Shown one piece after another: positions 9,104-18,465 of a DNA stretch of 64,000 bases. Under the pieces are notes generated by a model, which was given only the letters and a program-made list of their open reading frames with translations, searched no databases and was not told the origin of the DNA. The position numbers and the translations under genes were made by a program. Source of the stretch: Alistipes sp. ZOR0009 (GTDB taxonomy: Bacteria; Bacteroidota; Bacteroidia; Bacteroidales; ZOR0009); assembly GCF_000798815.1 (NCBI RefSeq), contig NZ_JTLD01000009.1, positions 19,091 to 83,090 on the forward strand. The letters run 5' to 3'. Positions within the stretch are counted from its first letter, which is position 1, and each line of letters starts with the position of its first letter.

Positions 9104-10096
9104 ATGGCATTTAAAAGTACAAAACGTTTTATTGATATAATCCTATTAAAAAGGAGAATTCGTATAACTGAAAAGTTTGTCGTTTTTTGCTTTTTTTTAG
9201 TTTTTTCAAGCGCAATTTGGTATCTCAATAAGCTGAGTGGAGATTACGTTATTGATTTGAAATTACCTGTTAAAGTAACCTATACAGATACGGATAAAAT
9301 CTTGGTTGATGAGGGCGAAACATATCTAAAAGTTCAGGTAAAAACCAAAGGATATACCATTTTACGCTATAAATTTAAGACAGCACTGAACCCTGTTCAA
9401 ATAGATATTGCGTCTTATCGGCTATTTCGTCAAAGTGGGAGCGGCGACAGGTATTACGTCCTGTCGAATTTCTTAAAGTCAAATCTGGCAACTCAACTTC
9501 CCAGCAATATTAAAATTGAGAATATAAATCCAGATACGCTATTCTTTAGATTTTCCTCCTCTTATTCTAAGATTGTTCCTATTGTGGCAAGTGCAAAACT
9601 CTCTTTTGAGGATCAGTATATGCAGGTTGGGCATATTCTTATTTCACCCAATCGTGTGAAAATTAGTGGACCAGAAAGCGTTATTCGCAATGTAAAGTAC
9701 GTAAAAACGGAACTTATTTCTGGAGAGTTGCTGAATGAATCTATTTCAGGGACTACTGGTTTAGAGGCGCATCCCAATATTCTAATGTCTACAAAGGATG
9801 TGCGTTATACGGTAGATGTTGCTAAGTATGCGGAATCAACGATACGTTTGCCGATTAAAATGTCGGGTGTAGACTCTAATTCTGTACTGCTAATTCCATC
9901 TGTGGCAGAGTTGACATACCGTGTTGCCCTGAAGGATTATGGAAAAGTTCAGGCATCTCTTTTTAAGCTTACAGTAAAAGGTCTTCCTTCGGGACTTTCC
10001 AATTTGGTGAAGGTAAAGGTGGATACTTTTCCTTATTTTGTGAGCCATATTCGGGTTGACCCTGAATTTGTAGAAGTTTATAATCAAAAGAAATGA
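9104..10096 (+). CDS. YbbR-like domain membrane protein (CdaR-like)
   Basis: 330 residues. A basic N-terminus is followed by one transmembrane helix (about 24-44), then tandem extracytoplasmic beta-rich YbbR-like repeats (VKTKGYTILRYKFK; GHILISPNRVKISGPESVI; SVAELTYRVALKDYG). In Firmicutes, YbbR/CdaR regulates the diadenylate cyclase; no CdaA gene is adjacent here, so that link is only by family. The stop codon overlaps the coaE start in an ATGA arrangement, so the two are translationally coupled. Confidence 0.8.
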   Translation: MAFKSTKRFIDIILLKRRIRITEKFVVFCFFLVFSSAIWYLNKLSGDYVIDLKLPVKVTYTDTDKILVDEGETYLKVQVKTKGYTILRYKFKTALNPVQIDIASYRLFRQSGSGDRYYVLSNFLKSNLATQLPSNIKIENINPDTLFFRFSSSYSKIVPIVASAKLSFEDQYMQVGHILISPNRVKISGPESVIRNVKYVKTELISGELLNESISGTTGLEAHPNILMSTKDVRYTVDVAKYAESTIRLPIKMSGVDSNSVLLIPSVAELTYRVALKDYGKVQASLFKLTVKGLPSGLSNLVKVKVDTFPYFVSHIRVDPEFVEVYNQKK

Positions 10097-10683
10097 TTGT
10101 AGTTGGATTGACAGGAGGGATCGGTTCCGGAAAATCAACGATTAAGCAAGTTTTTGAAATTCTTCATGTTCCAGTCTTTGAGTCAGACAAGGAAGGGCAT
10201 GCTGTTTTGCAAGACGCTGGTGTTGTCGCTAAACTTAAAGATGTTTTTGGAGCTGATGTTATATCGCAGAACGGAGAAGTTGATCGGAAGCGATTGGCTT
10301 CTATTGTATTTTCAAATAAGGATCAACTTTCGGTTCTAAATGGGATTATTCATCCAGCCGTTAGAGATAAATTTAAGAGCTGGAAGGATGCTCATTGCCA
10401 TAGCCCTTATGTGATAAATGAGGCTGCGATTCTTTTTGAAAGTGGCCTTAATTTGCATGTTGATTGTAGCATAAATGTGAGTGCACCTGCTGATATTCGC
10501 ATCGAAAGAGTTATTTTACGAGATAAAATTGATAAAAAGCAGGTTCTTGATAGAATAGCGAACCAAATGAGTGATGATCAGCGAGAAATGCTGGCAACTT
10601 GGACTATTATAAACGACGGGAAGTGCCCTGTAATTCCTCAGATTTTAAAAATTGACGGTCAATTAAGAAATAAAATAGAATAG
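10093..10683 (+). CDS. coaE: Dephospho-CoA kinase
   Basis: Last step of coenzyme A synthesis: phosphorylates the 3'-OH of dephospho-CoA. The P-loop [12 protein letters not shown] lies at residues 6-17. The substrate region [10 protein letters not shown] and the lid/core signature ([33 protein letters not shown]) follow. Its 196 residues are the usual length. It overlaps the YbbR-like gene by 4 bp and is followed after 2 bp by a TerB-DnaJ gene. Confidence 0.95.
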   Translation: MIVVGLTGGIGSGKSTIKQVFEILHVPVFESDKEGHAVLQDAGVVAKLKDVFGADVISQNGEVDRKRLASIVFSNKDQLSVLNGIIHPAVRDKFKSWKDAHCHSPYVINEAAILFESGLNLHVDCSINVSAPADIRIERVILRDKIDKKQVLDRIANQMSDDQREMLATWTIINDGKCPVIPQILKIDGQLRNKIE

Positions 10684-10685
10684 TT

Positions 10686-11408
10686 ATGCGATTTGGAAAG
10701 TGGGTTGGCGGAAGCATTGGCTGGTGGGTCGGAGGCCCAATTGGTGCCATTATAGGTTTTGCTGTAGGTACTTTTTTTGATAATAGTGAAGTTCGAGTGG
10801 GGGCAGAAGGGTACCAGCCCCAATCTGCCCAGGATGGATTTAAGGTGAGCCTGGTGGTTCTTGTTGCCGCCGTTATGAAGGCCGATGGAGAAGTGAAAAA
10901 ATCGGAGTTAGATTTTGTAAAAGATTTTTTTGTTCGAAATTTTGGCGTTGATGCAACTCGTGATGCTATGCTGATGCTTCGCGATGTGCTAAAGCAGGAT
11001 GTTTCTATAGATGATGTGTGCCGCCAAATTGGTCAACATTTGGATTATAATACGCGTCTACAGCTGCTGCACTTTCTTTACGGCATTGGGAAGGCTGATG
11101 GAGTTCTTGATCAGCGCGAGCTTAGCGTTATTGAGAGAATTGCTTATGCAATGGGAATTTCAGGAGCGGATATGTCTTCAACTAAAGGGATGTACTATGA
11201 GGACATAAACTCGGCATATGCCGTTCTTGAGGTGTCGAGTACAGCATCTGATGATGAGGTGAAGAAAGCTTACCGTATTGCGGCTGTAAAGTATCACCCC
11301 GACAAGGTAGCGCATCTTGGAGTCGATGTTCAGAAATCGGCCAATGAAAGATTTAGGCAGGTAAATGAAGCTTATGATAAAATTAAGAAAGCCAGAGGTA
11401 TGGCATAA
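10686..11408 (+). CDS. TerB-like and J-domain co-chaperone (DjlA-like)
   Basis: 240 residues. The glycine-rich N-terminus ([23 protein letters not shown]) could form a membrane anchor. Residues ~50-165 are a TerB/DjlA-type helical domain ([41 protein letters not shown]). Residues ~175-240 are a J-domain with HPD at 204-206, needed to stimulate DnaK ATPase. The domain order matches DjlA-like membrane co-chaperones. It directly follows coaE. Confidence 0.88.
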   Translation: MRFGKWVGGSIGWWVGGPIGAIIGFAVGTFFDNSEVRVGAEGYQPQSAQDGFKVSLVVLVAAVMKADGEVKKSELDFVKDFFVRNFGVDATRDAMLMLRDVLKQDVSIDDVCRQIGQHLDYNTRLQLLHFLYGIGKADGVLDQRELSVIERIAYAMGISGADMSSTKGMYYEDINSAYAVLEVSSTASDDEVKKAYRIAAVKYHPDKVAHLGVDVQKSANERFRQVNEAYDKIKKARGMA

Positions 11409-11413
11409 TTTTA

Positions 11414-11421
11414 TATATTTG
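11414..11421 (+). promoter_or_regulatory. -7 box upstream of the DUF5606 gene
   Basis: TATATTTG fits the Bacteroidetes TAnnTTTG -7 element and lies 32 bp before the ATG at 11454. No clear -33 TTTG was found at the expected distance. Confidence 0.45.
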
Positions 11422-11453
11422 TACGTTACAACAGAAATAAACTAAATAGTAGT

Positions 11454-11876
11454 ATGGATTTAAGGAAGATTTTGGCAGTTGCCGGATATCCAGGTCTTTA
11501 CCAATTTGTGGCTCAAGGCCGCAATGGTATTATTGTAGAAAGCCTCGAAGATAAGAAACGATCTAATATTCCTGCTTCGGCAAAGGTTAGTGCCTTAGGG
11601 GAAATAGCAATTTATACTGATAGCGAAGAAATTGCTCTTCAAGATGTGCTTCTTGCCATAAAGGAGAAAATGGCAGGAGGACCTGCTCTTGATGCGAAAA
11701 AAGCGACAAATGATCAGCTTAAAAAGGCAATGGAGGAGGTTCTTCCTAGCTATGATCGTGAGCGAGTTTATGCTTCTGATATGAAGAAGTTGTTCCTTTG
11801 GTATAATATACTTCAAAGTAACGACATGCTTGATTTTGAAGTAGTAGAAGAAACTGAAGAATCTGCTGAAGAATAG
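11454..11876 (+). CDS. DUF5606 family conserved protein
   Basis: 140-residue cytosolic protein of a Bacteroidetes-restricted family recognised by its opening (MDLRKILAVAGYPGLYQFVAQGRNGIIVESL) and the ISAK-like region IPASAKVSALGEIAIYT. The central part (KATNDQLKKAMEEVLPSYDRERVYASDMKKLFLWYNIL) is helical and the last ~15 residues are acidic. No function is established. It has its own probable promoter and ends at a strong bidirectional terminator. Confidence 0.75.
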   Translation: MDLRKILAVAGYPGLYQFVAQGRNGIIVESLEDKKRSNIPASAKVSALGEIAIYTDSEEIALQDVLLAIKEKMAGGPALDAKKATNDQLKKAMEEVLPSYDRERVYASDMKKLFLWYNILQSNDMLDFEVVEETEESAEE

Positions 11877-11880
11877 TTCT

Positions 11881-11913
11881 AAAAAAAGGCGACCAAATTT
11901 GGTCGCCTTTTTT
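11881..11913. terminator. Bidirectional terminator between DUF5606 gene and lepB
   Basis: Near-perfect palindrome with G/C-rich core (GGCGACC/GGTCGCC) centred on AAATTT, flanked by A- and T-runs. Serves two convergent genes. Confidence 0.9.
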
Positions 11914-11921
11914 ATGATTTC

Positions 11922-13271
11922 TTACTTTATTCCGTTAAATATTCGGCTCCATCTAATTCCTCCGAAAAGACCTTTTTGTCCATCGACAGAGAACCAAATG
12001 AAGGATGCTTTTCCAACAATATGATCCTCAGGAACAAACCCCCAGTAGCGAGAGTCTGCCGAGTTATGCCTATTATCACCCATCATGAAAAAGTAGTCCA
12101 TTTTGAAGGTGTAAGAGTTAGTCTGCTTCCCATTAATAGTAATGGTCGAACCGTTCACTTCCAGCTTGTTTTTCTCGTAAATCTCAATGATTCTTCTGTA
12201 TAGCGGTAGGTTAAGAGATGTCAGTGTAACGGTTGTTCCTTTTTTAGGAATCCAAATTGGACCAAAGTTGTCAACGCTCCACTTGTATCTGGGATCGCTA
12301 GGGAAGATATCAATGGATACATCATCCTTGCTGCTAATACTTTCTGCGATATAAACGATATTGTCCAGCTTCTTTATTTCCGCTATGTTTTCAAATGTTG
12401 TGGTGATGGAATAGGTAGAAAGCTGATTTTGATCTATCTGCACATCACCCTGGTTGATGCCTAAATTTTCGAATACAGCAGGGTTGATTTCGGTCCCATT
12501 CGTTCTTACGATGAATGTGCTTTGTTGTCCTTTTGGGGTATATGCAGGTTTGCTGTTTACGAAAAGCTTACCTTCTTTTACTTGAAGAACATCTCCTGGT
12601 ATTGCGACGCAACGCTTTATGTAGTTTTCCTTTTTGTCTACAGGACGTACGATAATGTCGTTATTGCTCCAGATTGCTTCTCTGCCATAGTTTCTAACGA
12701 GCTGATAGTAGCTTGCTTCTTGATGCTGAAGAACAACCGTGTCGCCTTCGGGAAAGTTGAAAACCACAACGTCGTTTCGTTTCACCTCTCCAAATCCAGC
12801 CAAACGCTTATATGGAAGTTCAATCCACGTAAGGAAGGATTTTTTCATGCTGTTGGTAAAAGGCAGTGAGTGGTGGACGAAAGGGAAGGAGATCGGCGTG
12901 TTGGGGACTCTTGGACCGTAAGCTGTTTTGCTTACAAAAAGATAATCACCAACTAATAGGGTCTTTTCCATTGATGGGGACGGAATAACGTAGGCCTCAA
13001 TGAAAAAAATACGAATGATAGATGCCGCAATCACCGCAAAAATGATTGCATCAACCCATTCGATTACAGCATTTTTTTTGCCGCTTTGTTTGTAGTTGCG
13101 AGGCTTCCAGAATGTCCAGTTCACCTTTTTGGTGATGTACATGTCGTAGATGATGGCGACTCCAATGATCAGCCAAAAGTTCTGAAGCCAAATTAAAAAT
13201 AGCAAGTAGGCTAGCGTTATATAGCCAAACTTAAACCATTTATTCGAAAGAATTTCTTTGATTTTGTTCAT
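11922..13271 (-). CDS. lepB: Signal peptidase I
   Basis: Removes signal peptides from secreted proteins at the outer face of the inner membrane. Two or three hydrophobic segments lie in the first ~95 residues. The catalytic Ser is at about 100 in IPSPSMEKTLLVGD, the Lys is in YIKRCVAIPGD, and the C-terminal box is GDNRHNSADSRYWGFVP. At 449 residues it is longer than E. coli LepB because of an insertion between the Lys box and the GDNR box (~230-370), as is usual in Bacteroidetes. It lies 14 bp downstream of dapB and probably shares its transcript. Confidence 0.95.
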   Translation of the reverse strand: MNKIKEILSNKWFKFGYITLAYLLFLIWLQNFWLIIGVAIIYDMYITKKVNWTFWKPRNYKQSGKKNAVIEWVDAIIFAVIAASIIRIFFIEAYVIPSPSMEKTLLVGDYLFVSKTAYGPRVPNTPISFPFVHHSLPFTNSMKKSFLTWIELPYKRLAGFGEVKRNDVVVFNFPEGDTVVLQHQEASYYQLVRNYGREAIWSNNDIIVRPVDKKENYIKRCVAIPGDVLQVKEGKLFVNSKPAYTPKGQQSTFIVRTNGTEINPAVFENLGINQGDVQIDQNQLSTYSITTTFENIAEIKKLDNIVYIAESISSKDDVSIDIFPSDPRYKWSVDNFGPIWIPKKGTTVTLTSLNLPLYRRIIEIYEKNKLEVNGSTITINGKQTNSYTFKMDYFFMMGDNRHNSADSRYWGFVPEDHIVGKASFIWFSVDGQKGLFGGIRWSRIFNGIK

Positions 13272-13285
13272 TCAGAGTGATTGAA

Positions 13286-14002
13286 TTACAGTGTAAGTAA
13301 ATCGTTCATTGTGTGTATTCCTTTTTTGCCCACTAGGTATTCTGCCGCAAGTACAGCACCTAGGGCAAAGCCTTGCCTGCTTTTTGCGTCGTGAGTAAGG
13401 GTTATGGTATCTACAGGAGAGTTGTATGTCACGGTATGAATGCCTGGAATGTCTCCTTTTCGTATAGAGATAATTCCCAACTTACTATCATCAGTTGTAG
13501 ATTCGTTAACCCATCCAGTTTTTTGTGGGTATTCTTTTAAAATATGCTCAGCAAGGGTGATGGCAGTGCCACTAGGAGCGTCCAATTTCTGGTTGTGGTG
13601 CCACTCTTCCATTTCAACGGAGTAATCCTTCAATTTGGCCATGATTTTGGCTAGATACTCGTTTACGTGGAAGAATATGTTTACTCCAAGGCTAAAGTTT
13701 GAAGCGTAGAATAAACCTCCGTTATTTTGTGTTACGAATGCTTCCATCTCTGGGAGCCTGTCTAGCCAACCTGTAGAGCCACAAACAAGAGGGACTCCAG
13801 CCAATGTGCTCGCTTTGATGTTTTCTATGGCAGAATGAGGGGTGGTAAACTCTATGGCAACATCGGCGGCTTTAAATTTTTCCGACTTAATATCCGGCTG
13901 GTTGTCCTTGTCAATAATAAGTATGATCTGGTGCCCTCTGTCGAGCAATATTTTTTCTATTTCGTGGCCCATTTTGCCATACCCGATAAGCGCTACCTTC
14001 AT
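13286..14002 (-). CDS. dapB: 4-Hydroxy-tetrahydrodipicolinate reductase
   Basis: Reduces the DapA product in the diaminopimelate/lysine pathway. The Rossmann dinucleotide motif GYGKMG is at the N-terminus, AIEFTTPHSA and GSTGWL follow, and the catalytic signature is WHHNQKLDAPSGTA. Its 238 residues are slightly short but complete. It shows that this organism makes lysine/DAP while also carrying a lysine-degradation operon. It is divergent from nothing upstream; the 170-bp gap to rplT holds that operon's terminator. Confidence 0.95.
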   Translation of the reverse strand: MKVALIGYGKMGHEIEKILLDRGHQIILIIDKDNQPDIKSEKFKAADVAIEFTTPHSAIENIKASTLAGVPLVCGSTGWLDRLPEMEAFVTQNNGGLFYASNFSLGVNIFFHVNEYLAKIMAKLKDYSVEMEEWHHNQKLDAPSGTAITLAEHILKEYPQKTGWVNESTTDDSKLGIISIRKGDIPGIHTVTYNSPVDTITLTHDAKSRQGFALGAVLAAEYLVGKKGIHTMNDLLTL

Positions 14003-14129
14003 TCTCGTAATCTATTGTTCTTGTTAACGAAATTATTTGACTTTTATTGCCCAAATATACTAAAGTACAGCCTACTTTTCTTGTTTGCGATGAAGCTTTT
14101 CGATAAAATATCACCTGCAGAAATAAAAA

Positions 14130-14151
14130 AAGGAGATCTATCGATCTCCTT
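14130..14151 (-). terminator. Terminator of the thrS-infC-rpmI-rplT operon
   Basis: A 9-bp stem (14130-14138 with 14143-14151) and 4-nt loop, followed on the minus strand by a T run. It lies 20 bp beyond the rplT stop. Confidence 0.85.
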
Positions 14152-14171
14152 CTTCCTATTTAGTTTTAACT

Positions 14172-14516
14172 CTATTTCAAAGTTGCAACGATAGCATCGA
14201 ATGCAGTTGGGTGATTTAGAGCTAGGTCGGCTAAAACCTTACGGTTTAGAGCAACACCACTTTTCTTAATCTTACCCATGAATTCAGAGTAGCTGAATCC
14301 GTGCGCACGAGCTGCTGCATTAATTCTCACGATCCAAAGTGCGCGGAAGCTGCGTTTTTTGTTCTTTCTATCGCGGTATGCATAGGTTTGACCCTTTTCC
14401 CACGAGTTCTTGGCAACTGTCCAAACATTTTTTCTTGCACCAAATTGACCTTTGGTACGCTTTAAGATTTTCTTTCTTCTAGCTCTTGAAGCTACGGAAT
14501 TGACTGATCTTGGCAT
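14172..14516 (-). CDS. rplT: 50S ribosomal protein L20
   Basis: 114-residue basic protein needed for early 50S assembly. Opens [19 protein letters not shown], with the conserved [15 protein letters not shown] and RIGAA-like segment ([14 protein letters not shown]), and [17 protein letters not shown]. Last gene of the thrS-infC-rpmI-rplT operon, 82 bp after rpmI. In well-studied bacteria L20 represses this operon by binding its mRNA; the spacer was not resolved into a recognisable L20 site here. Confidence 0.97.
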   Translation of the reverse strand: MPRSVNSVASRARRKKILKRTKGQFGARKNVWTVAKNSWEKGQTYAYRDRKNKKRSFRALWIVRINAAARAHGFSYSEFMGKIKKSGVALNRKVLADLALNHPTAFDAIVATLK

Positions 14517-14598
14517 AGTAATAAATGTTTACGAATTTATAGCGGTCGATTTAACGACTCTTTGGGGGCTATTTCATTCGGTTTGTTAATAAAAAACC

Positions 14599-14793
14599 TT
14601 ATAGTACAAGCAGAAGCTTGATGTTGTTCATATCAGCAGGGTGAACCAAGCTAATGTGAGTAAGGTTGCGTTTGCGCTTAGTGTCCTTCTTTGTAAGAAT
14701 GTGACGCTTGAAAGCATGCTTTCTTTTGATCTTGCCAGTGCCAGTGATTTGGAATCGCTTCTTGGCACCAGCGTTGGTTTTCATTTTTGGCAT
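14599..14793 (-). CDS. rpmI: 50S ribosomal protein L35
   Basis: 64 residues with the typical opening [21 protein letters not shown] and the [19 protein letters not shown] basic stretch. It lies 36 bp downstream of infC, in the canonical infC-rpmI-rplT order. The C-terminus ([10 protein letters not shown]) is normal for the phylum. Confidence 0.96.
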   Translation of the reverse strand: MPKMKTNAGAKKRFQITGTGKIKRKHAFKRHILTKKDTKRKRNLTHISLVHPADMNNIKLLLVL

Positions 14794-14829
14794 GAGAACT
14801 AACTATTAAAGTGTTAAAACTAAAAATCT

Positions 14830-15408
14830 TTATTTTTTCTTTGCCGCTTTGGGAGCCATAAACATAATCATACGTTTACCCTCAAGTTTAGGTAGCTGTT
14901 CTACCTTTCCTAGGTCTTCGAGCTCTTGCGCAAAACGAAGAAGCAGGATTTCCCCTTGTTCCTTAAACAGGATGGAGCGTCCTTTAAAGAATACGTAGGC
15001 TTTAACTTTAGACCCTTCTTTAAGGAAGTTTTCGGCATGCTTTAGTTTGAAGTTAAAGTCATGATCGTCGGTGTTAGGACCGAATCGAATCTCCTTAACT
15101 ACCACTTTTGCCGCTTTCGCCTTTATCTCTTTTTGCTTCTTTTTTTGTTGATACAAAAACTTTTGGTAGTCGATAATACGACATACCGGTGGATCTGCAT
15201 TAGGTGTAATCTCAACCAAATCCAACTCCTGCTCATCTGCCATTCTGCGTGCATCGGCAATTGAGAAGACACCGGGGGTCTCAATATTATCGCCAACGAG
15301 GCGAACCTGCCTTGCAGTTATTGCTTCGTTGATGCGTAAGCCATCATCTTTGTCCTTGCCATGCTGAGGCTTAAGAGGGCTTCTTCCTGGTTTTTGTAAT
15401 GCGCTAAT
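14830..15408 (-). CDS. infC: Translation initiation factor IF-3, AUU start
   Basis: Binds 30S subunits and checks start codons. An ATG-only reading gives a truncated start at 15243. The frame stays open upstream for 55 more codons that encode essential IF-3 sequence ([30 protein letters not shown]). An ATT codon at 15408-15406 lies 8 nt after AGGAG (minus strand), so I place the start there. The full length is 192 residues, with N-domain, linker ([21 protein letters not shown]) and C-domain. AUU starts in infC are known from E. coli, where IF-3 discriminates against its own start codon for autoregulation. The gap to thrS is 27 bp. Confidence 0.93.
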   Translation of the reverse strand: MSALQKPGRSPLKPQHGKDKDDGLRINEAITARQVRLVGDNIETPGVFSIADARRMADEQELDLVEITPNADPPVCRIIDYQKFLYQQKKKQKEIKAKAAKVVVKEIRFGPNTDDHDFNFKLKHAENFLKEGSKVKAYVFFKGRSILFKEQGEILLLRFAQELEDLGKVEQLPKLEGKRMIMFMAPKAAKKK

Positions 15409-15435
15409 AGCTTTATCTCCTATTTTTAGTTACAA

Positions 15436-17373
15436 TTAATTGGCAATCTGGCTTTCAACCTCTGATGTAATAAGCGACGTGAATTCTTCTATCGTCATTA
15501 CACCCTTGTCGCCTTCGCCTTGCTTACGTACGGCTACGGTACCGGTTTCCGCTTCCTTTTCGCCAACGATAAGTAGGTAAGGGATACGCTTCAATTCGTT
15601 GTCGCGAATCTTCTTGCCAATCTTCTCGTTACGGTCATCTAAAACGGCGCGAATATCGGAATTATTTAGCAAATTTAAAACATTTTCCGCGTATTCGTTA
15701 TACTTTTCGCTAATTGGTAGAATTACGGCCTGCTCGGGTGTTAGCCAGAGAGGGAATTTACCTCCTGTATGCTCAAGTAAAACGGCCACAAAACGTTCCA
15801 TTGATCCAAATGGAGCGCGGTGAATCATAATTGGGCGGTGACGTTTATCGTCGCTTCCGATGTATTCTAGGTCAAAGCGTTCTGGTAGGTTGTAGTCAAC
15901 CTGGATGGTTCCCAACTGCCATTTACGTCCAATAGCATCTTTTACCATGAAGTCTAACTTTGGACCGTAGAATGCAGCTTCTCCGTATTCCACTACAGTG
16001 TTTAAGCCTTTTTCGGATGCCGCTTCAATGATTGCCTGCTCTGCTTTCTCCCAATTTTCGTCGGTGCCAATATACTTTTCACGATTAACCTTGTCGCGTA
16101 AAGATATTTGCGCGGTGTAATCTTTGAAATCAAGCGTTTTGAAGATGTATAGAACGATGTCAATAACCTTCATAAACTCATCCTTTAGCTGATCGGGACG
16201 ACAGAAAAGGTGGGCATCATCTTGGGTAAAGCCACGTACTCTAGTCAAACCGTGTAGTTCGCCACTTTGTTCGTAGCGGTAAACGGTTCCGAACTCGGCC
16301 AAGCGAAGAGGTAGATCCTTGTACGAACGAGGACGCGCCTTGTAGATTTCGCAGTGGTGAGGACAGTTCATCGGCTTAAGAAGAAATTCTTCTGTTTCAT
16401 CTGGTGTATGGATTGGTTGGAACGAGTCCTTACCATATTTTGCATAGTGGCCAGATGTTACGTAAAGCTCTTTTTGACCTATATGTGGGGTAATTACCTG
16501 CTGGTAACCATGCTTTTTTTGTAGTACCTTAAGGAAATTCTCTAGGCGAGCACGAAGATCGGCTCCTTTGGGTAACCATAGAGGTAGGCCTTGTCCAACT
16601 CGTTGAGAGAAGGTAAATAGTTCCAACTCCTTACCCAGCTTCCGGTGATCGCGTTTTTTTGCCTCTTCGAGTAGCACAAGATATTCATCAAGCTGCTTCT
16701 TTTGAGGGAAGGAGATGCCGTATATACGGGTAAGCATCTTGTTCTTTTCGTTTCCACGCCAGTAAGCACCCGCAATGCTGGTAAGCTTAATTGCCTTGAT
16801 CGAACCTGTGTCTGGAAGGTGTGGTCCACGACAAAGGTCGGTGAAGTTTCCTTGGGTGTAGAAGGTGATGGTTCCGTCCTGTAGGTCTCTAATTAGCTCT
16901 ACTTTGTAAGGATCTCCCTTCTCTGTATATGTATTTAAGGCTTCCTCTTTAGATACTTCTTTGCGAACATAGGGTGATTTGGTTCTTGCCAACTCGAGCA
17001 TCTTGTTCTCTATTTTAACAAGATCAGCTTCTACAAGAGGCTGTCCATTTAGATCGATATCGTAGTAAAAGCCATTCTCGATGCTTGGTCCAATTCCTAG
17101 TTTAACGCCTGGATATATTGCTTCTAGCGCCTCTGCCATAAGGTGGGCCGAGGAGTGCCAAAAGGCATTTTTCCCTTCCGTATCATCCCACTTGTGGAGC
17201 TTCAAGGTTGCGTCCGTCGTTATTGGGCGCGTCAAGTCCCAAACTTGACCATTAACGGTTGCCGCTAGTACATCTTGAGCCAGTCGAGGGCTAATAGACT
17301 TAGCAATATCCAAGCTGGAGCTTCCTTCGGGATATTCCTTTACGCTATTGTCTGGAAAGGTAATTTTAATCAT
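15436..17373 (-). CDS. thrS: Threonyl-tRNA synthetase
   Basis: Charges tRNA-Thr. 645 residues, full length: N-terminal TGS domain ([19 protein letters not shown]), the HxxxH-type editing domain ([12 protein letters not shown]; cysteine in the DLCRGPHLP segment), class II catalytic core (motif 2 with [27 protein letters not shown], motif 3 [14 protein letters not shown]), and the C-terminal anticodon-binding domain. First gene of the thrS-infC-rpmI-rplT operon. A -7-like TATATTTG on the minus strand (17405-17412) lies 32 bp upstream of the start. Confidence 0.97.
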   Translation of the reverse strand: MIKITFPDNSVKEYPEGSSSLDIAKSISPRLAQDVLAATVNGQVWDLTRPITTDATLKLHKWDDTEGKNAFWHSSAHLMAEALEAIYPGVKLGIGPSIENGFYYDIDLNGQPLVEADLVKIENKMLELARTKSPYVRKEVSKEEALNTYTEKGDPYKVELIRDLQDGTITFYTQGNFTDLCRGPHLPDTGSIKAIKLTSIAGAYWRGNEKNKMLTRIYGISFPQKKQLDEYLVLLEEAKKRDHRKLGKELELFTFSQRVGQGLPLWLPKGADLRARLENFLKVLQKKHGYQQVITPHIGQKELYVTSGHYAKYGKDSFQPIHTPDETEEFLLKPMNCPHHCEIYKARPRSYKDLPLRLAEFGTVYRYEQSGELHGLTRVRGFTQDDAHLFCRPDQLKDEFMKVIDIVLYIFKTLDFKDYTAQISLRDKVNREKYIGTDENWEKAEQAIIEAASEKGLNTVVEYGEAAFYGPKLDFMVKDAIGRKWQLGTIQVDYNLPERFDLEYIGSDDKRHRPIMIHRAPFGSMERFVAVLLEHTGGKFPLWLTPEQAVILPISEKYNEYAENVLNLLNNSDIRAVLDDRNEKIGKKIRDNELKRIPYLLIVGEKEAETGTVAVRKQGEGDKGVMTIEEFTSLITSEVESQIAN

Positions 17374-17677
17374 ACTGTTTGTAACATTTACACTTTTGAA
17401 CTTACAAATATATTCGATTTTTGCCTTGTTTAAAGATTAATCTGCCTTTTATTCTACCCATTTGCTCCGAAATATCGTCAATTTATCCGATTGAAGAGAA
17501 GGCTGAGCATGTTGGATGGAGTAAGCACGTCAAAAATAGTGCCTATAAGCGACATGTAAGACTGCTTTTGTCCTTGAACGATCGTTTTTTGTAAAATATA
17601 GGAAACTAAAGTGCTATATAACTTAGTATCGTTCAACGGAGAGCTAATGCTCGCTTTTTTGTCTATCTGCCGCGTGT
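17374..17677. other. Intergenic region upstream of thrS
   Basis: 304 bp with no gene I can support. It holds a minus-strand -7-like box TATATTTG (17405-17412) suited to thrS, and a 9-bp inverted repeat TTGAACGAT/ATCGTTCAA (17574-17582 and 17628-17636) with arms 45 bp apart. No tRNA-like cloverleaf or T-box leader was recognised. Confidence 0.5.
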
Positions 17678-18244
17678 TTAGTTTTGTTCGTTGGGAATTC
17701 CTTGTAGGGAAATCTCCTCCGCTTCTTTTGCGTGCAGAGCTAGCCAAATAAAGTAGATTAGCATCGTGTAAAAAAGCACGTTTGCTACCTGGCTAAAGAA
17801 TTTGGCAACTGCGGTGGCTGCTAAAACAACTAAAAGTGAGGTGATAATCTTTGATAACACCCAGAGAACTTTTAGATAATCGAGTGTTTGCTTTTGTACC
17901 TTGCCCTTAAACCACGAGGTGTAAATCCATATAATGGTTGCCAATCCAATGATTTTTAGGGAAAAAGCTATCCAAAGAATGGGGATGACAAAAATGAGGT
18001 AGGTTAGGAGGTATCCAATGGTGGTAAGCAATGCCGCAATACCGATTGTCGCTATTTTTTTTGTTTGGAAAAGCAGCGAGCCGTTTACTACAATCAGAAG
18101 AATTCCGCCTATTTCTGCCATCCGCATCGAATAATCTAGCACAAACTTTCCCCATGTAAGGTTGGTGAAAAATTGTAGGATTGTTCCTAAAACAGCCAAA
18201 ATCAACGATGTAATGGTAAAATAAAGTAGCGGTTTGAATTTCAT
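17678..18244 (-). CDS. Multi-spanning membrane protein, function unknown
   Basis: 188 residues with about five hydrophobic helices (roughly 8-27, 42-60, 68-100, 127-147 and 153-170), short loops and a polar C-terminus (HAKEAEEISLQGIPNEQN). I do not recognise the family. It stands alone: divergent from the acyl-CoA ligase gene and separated from thrS by 300 bp. The start is the ATG at 18244; the next upstream region contains stop codons. Role cannot be inferred from context. Confidence 0.65.
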   Translation of the reverse strand: MKFKPLLYFTITSLILAVLGTILQFFTNLTWGKFVLDYSMRMAEIGGILLIVVNGSLLFQTKKIATIGIAALLTTIGYLLTYLIFVIPILWIAFSLKIIGLATIIWIYTSWFKGKVQKQTLDYLKVLWVLSKIITSLLVVLAATAVAKFFSQVANVLFYTMLIYFIWLALHAKEAEEISLQGIPNEQN

Positions 18245-18465
18245 TCTGTAAGTAGATTTAGGGTTGCTAATAAAGCGATTTTTGCTAAAGATTGGTTCGT
18301 TAATTCAAATTAAAATTACTTTTACAGGTTCGTTTTTTGAAATAGAGCGTGTTAGTCTAAGTTCGGTTACCAACCTCTACTTAGATTGCCGATTTCTGTC
18401 AACAAAGATCGAGAAGTTGGCTATTGTTGAATCATAAAATATTTGTGCAACCGTAAAAGTACCAT

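Noticed and set aside
17478..17747. 89-residue minus-strand open frame overlapping the membrane protein gene
   Set aside because: It overlaps the end of the more convincing gene at 17678-18244 and looks like random sequence.
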